From positions 1-6,868 of the forward strand of contig CAZLJF010000078.1 of assembly GCA_964559845.1 (NCBI GenBank): a stretch of 6,868 nucleotides of DNA, read 5' to 3'. Position numbers and translations under genes: made by a program. Shown in pieces: positions 5,859-6,868 of this stretch (the stretch's first letter is position 1; each line of letters begins with the position of its first letter). This DNA comes from WSZY01 sp964559845. Lineage in GTDB: Bacteria > Pseudomonadota > Zetaproteobacteria > Mariprofundales > Mariprofundaceae. The notes under the pieces were generated by a model. The model searched no databases. It saw nothing but the letters and a program-made list of their open reading frames with translations, and was not told the DNA's origin.

Positions 5859-5870
5859 GTTTCTGTGGAT
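5852..5870. repeat. Perfect 8-bp inverted repeat with 3-base spacer
   Basis: ATCCACAG (5852-5859) and CTGTGGAT (5863-5870) are separated by TTT. It arises from the facing DnaA boxes 3 and 4. As RNA it would be an 8-bp hairpin with a very short loop followed by GUAUUUUC, so a weak terminator of the hpn operon is possible. Its distance of about 200 bases from hpnE and the poor U-tract make this the less likely reading. Confidence 0.45.
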
Positions 5871-5872
5871 GT
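5864..5872 (-). promoter_or_regulatory. DnaA box 4 (inverted, two mismatches)
   Basis: On the - strand this reads ACATCCACA, which matches TTATCCACA at 7 of 9 positions. It overlaps where a -35 element for coq7 would lie. Confidence 0.4.
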
Positions 5873-5886
5873 ATTTTCTAAGTCTT

Positions 5887-5892
5887 TATTAT
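5887..5892 (+). promoter_or_regulatory. Candidate -10 hexamer for coq7
   Basis: TATTAT matches TATAAT at 5 of 6 positions, 50 bases before the coq7 ATG. The expected -35 position (about 5864-5869) is a poor match and coincides with DnaA box 4. If the promoter is real, DnaA binding would probably compete with RNA polymerase. Confidence 0.3.
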
Positions 5893-5942
5893 ACAGGCAT
5901 TTAGCCCTTGCAAGATGAAATGACAGACGTAGATTGCATTCT

Positions 5943-6596
5943 ATGAGCAGCCCTGATATTCGCCACTATTCACTCGCCGATTCGCTTATCGGACACCTTG
6001 ACCATGCACTGAACAACATTTTCTGCAAGCAGCCGAGCCAACGCCCCTATCCGGCTGAAGGGGCGGGCGATGACACTGCGCTTTCTGCGGACGAAAAGCA
6101 GAAGGCAGCTGGTCTGATGCGCGTCAATCATGCCGGAGAGATGGCTGCACAGGCCCTTTATCATGGCCAGAGTCTGACAGCCCGCGACCCCTCCCTGAAA
6201 AAGAAGCTCTATCATGCCTCCGTTGAGGAGAGCGATCACCTGAACTGGTGTCGCCGCAGGCTGGATGAACTGGGCGAACGTCCCTCCATCTTTGATCCGC
6301 TCTGGTATGCAGGCTCCTTTGCCATAGGCATTACAGCCGGCATCGCAGGAGACCGCTGGAATCTCGGTTTTCTTGAGGAGACTGAAAAACAGGTGGTTCG
6401 TCATCTGGACAGCCATCTGGAGCGTCTTCCTGAAAAAGACGCCAGAAGCCGCACCATTGTCGAGCAGATGAAGATTGATGAGCAGGGGCATGCAGACCTG
6501 GCACATGAACTGGGAGCTGCGGAACTTCCGAAACCTGTCAGAGAACTGATGAAACTCACATCAAAGGTACTGACCCGCCTCGCAGAGCGAATTTAG
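5943..6596 (+). CDS. coq7: Demethoxyubiquinol hydroxylase Coq7 (di-iron, UbiF-equivalent)
   Basis: Coq7 performs the penultimate step of ubiquinone synthesis, the O2-dependent hydroxylation of demethoxyubiquinol, before the last O-methylation. It is a ferritin-like di-iron protein that lies on the inner membrane. The 217-residue product shows all expected ligands: Glu66 (VNHAGEMAAQALYHGQ), Glu96 and His99 (EESDHLNWC), Glu148 (LGFLEETEKQVVRHL), Glu180 and His183 (KIDEQGHADLAHELGA). The hydrophobic stretch WYAGSFAIGITAGIAG (121-136) fits membrane contact. The N-terminal RHYSLADSLIGHLDHALNNIF and the C-terminal SKVLTRLAERI match beta/gammaproteobacterial Coq7, as does the length. ATG 5943 is preferred; an in-frame TTG at 5934 would add 3 residues. 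Neither start has a good Shine-Dalgarno sequence. The gene is separated from hpnE by the DnaA-box region and probably has its own promoter. Confidence 0.94.
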   Translation: MSSPDIRHYSLADSLIGHLDHALNNIFCKQPSQRPYPAEGAGDDTALSADEKQKAAGLMRVNHAGEMAAQALYHGQSLTARDPSLKKKLYHASVEESDHLNWCRRRLDELGERPSIFDPLWYAGSFAIGITAGIAGDRWNLGFLEETEKQVVRHLDSHLERLPEKDARSRTIVEQMKIDEQGHADLAHELGAAELPKPVRELMKLTSKVLTRLAERI

Positions 6597-6666
6597 GGAT
6601 ATTCTGAAAAACTGATCTGATCCGTTATCATTTTACTATATCAGGTGTAAGAATTAACCGCATTGT

Positions 6667-6699
6667 TTACAGAATTTTCCGGATAAGGAGCTTCTGTAA
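6667..6699. repeat. 8-bp inverted repeat that can fold into an extended hairpin
   Basis: TTACAGAA (6667-6674) and TTCTGTAA (6692-6699) are perfect reverse complements. In RNA the inner bases can add a short UUCC/GGAG helix after a one-base mismatch, leaving the loop GGAUAA. AAGGAG (6685-6690) would be partly buried in it. No T-run follows on either strand, so it is not a standard terminator. It may be an operator or an RNA switch. Confidence 0.4.
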
Positions 6700-6701
6700 T
6701 C

Positions 6702-6818
6702 ATGGTGATACACAAGCGTATCAGGTTAATGCCGCTTGATCGCCTTAAAACGGCCAACTCCAGATGTTCATCAACTGCCGTTCGAATACATTTCATTGAC
6801 TTGTACACATGCATATAA
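6702..6818 (+). CDS. Possible short ORF of 38 codons, doubtful
   Basis: ATG 6702 follows AAGGAG (6685-6690) by 11 bases and runs to TAA 6816-6818. The peptide starts MVIHKRIRLMPLDRLKTANS and is basic, with no recognised domain, signal peptide or membrane segment. The spacing is long for a ribosome site, and the site sits in a possible hairpin. A 57-codon frame with its own GAGGGG-like site covers the same bases on the other strand (6814-6641), and at most one is likely real. I assign no function. Confidence 0.15.
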   Translation: MVIHKRIRLMPLDRLKTANSRCSSTAVRIHFIDLYTCI

Positions 6819-6819
6819 T
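6791..6819 (+). promoter_or_regulatory. Candidate promoter reading off the right edge
   Basis: TATAAT (6814-6819) is a perfect -10 hexamer. At 17-base spacing the -35 would be TTTCAT (6791-6796), a weak match. The better TTGACT (6796-6801) is only 12 bases away, too close. Transcription would start near 6826 and serve a gene beyond the window. No gene is visible to confirm it. Confidence 0.3.
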
Positions 6820-6868
6820 TAGATTCCCCTCAAAAAGTCACAACCCATTGATATATTGAGACAAAGCG

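Larger units (their letters stand above)
5656..5942. other. Candidate replication origin (oriC-like) between hpnE and coq7
   Basis: This 287-base stretch has no credible gene. It contains DnaA-box sequences on both sides of an AT-rich block: TTATCCACC at 5660-5668, TTATCCACC at 5838-5846, perfect TTATCCACA at 5850-5858 and inverted TGTGGATGT at 5864-5872. The AT-rich block at 5741-5790 has about 20% G+C (about 25% over 5741-5820) and could be the unwinding element. TTATTCATT (5799-5807) is a weaker box. No GATC occurs here, so E. coli-type Dam/SeqA control is not suggested. I noticed no other TTATCCAC in the window. Alternatively this is a DnaA-controlled promoter region of coq7. Box sequences are seen; origin function is inferred. 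Confidence 0.5.
6597..6868. other. Non-coding tail after coq7
   Basis: This 272-base stretch has lower G+C than the genes and no recognised CDS. No intrinsic terminator for coq7 is apparent. On the - strand five T (6611-6607) follow ATCAGATCAG, a weak terminator-like signal for something transcribed leftward. The last bases (6852-6866, TATATTGAGACAAAG) resemble 512-529 upstream of dapF. Confidence 0.4.

Noticed and set aside
5970..6506. - strand frame of 178 codons over coq7
   Set aside because: coq7 on the + strand has all six metal ligands. The antisense frame reflects codon bias only.

Overview
The window looks like chromosomal DNA of a Gram-negative proteobacterium with roughly half G+C. 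The evidence is a Coq7-type ubiquinone hydroxylase, an HpnC/HpnD/HpnE squalene pathway, a short (type I, unimodular) QueF and a ThiO glycine oxidase. A gamma- or zetaproteobacterium would fit, but this is inference; no marker gene settles it. There is no mobile element, CRISPR array, tRNA or rRNA that I can see.

Layout: The left edge holds the 3' end of an unidentified gene on the + strand, followed after 2 bases by queF (queuosine biosynthesis, 106-483). A 90-base gap carrying a degenerate CTTTGTG-type repeat leads into dapF (574-1299), which encodes a compact diaminopimelate epimerase for lysine and peptidoglycan. thiO (glycine oxidase for the thiamine thiazole ring) runs on the - strand from 2432 to 1296. 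Its stop codon overlaps that of dapF in the palindrome CTAG. A 172-base divergent region (2433-2604) with several palindromes separates thiO from the hpnCDE operon on the + strand (2605-5655). HpnD condenses two farnesyl diphosphates to presqualene diphosphate, HpnC converts that to hydroxysqualene, and HpnE reduces it to squalene. hpnC and hpnD overlap by ATGA, and hpnE follows after 7 bases. No squalene-hopene cyclase lies in the window, so the end product (hopanoids or other) is not shown here.

After hpnE comes a 287-base non-coding stretch (5656-5942), the most interesting part of the window. It has one perfect DnaA box (TTATCCACA), two one-mismatch boxes and one weaker inverted box, placed on both sides of an AT-rich segment of about 20-25% G+C. 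This is the architecture of a chromosomal replication origin, here next to coq7 instead of dnaA. coq7 (5943-6596) then encodes the di-iron demethoxyubiquinol hydroxylase. The last 272 bases contain no convincing gene. They hold an 8-bp inverted repeat around a Shine-Dalgarno-like sequence, two competing short ORFs and a perfect TATAAT hexamer near the right edge.
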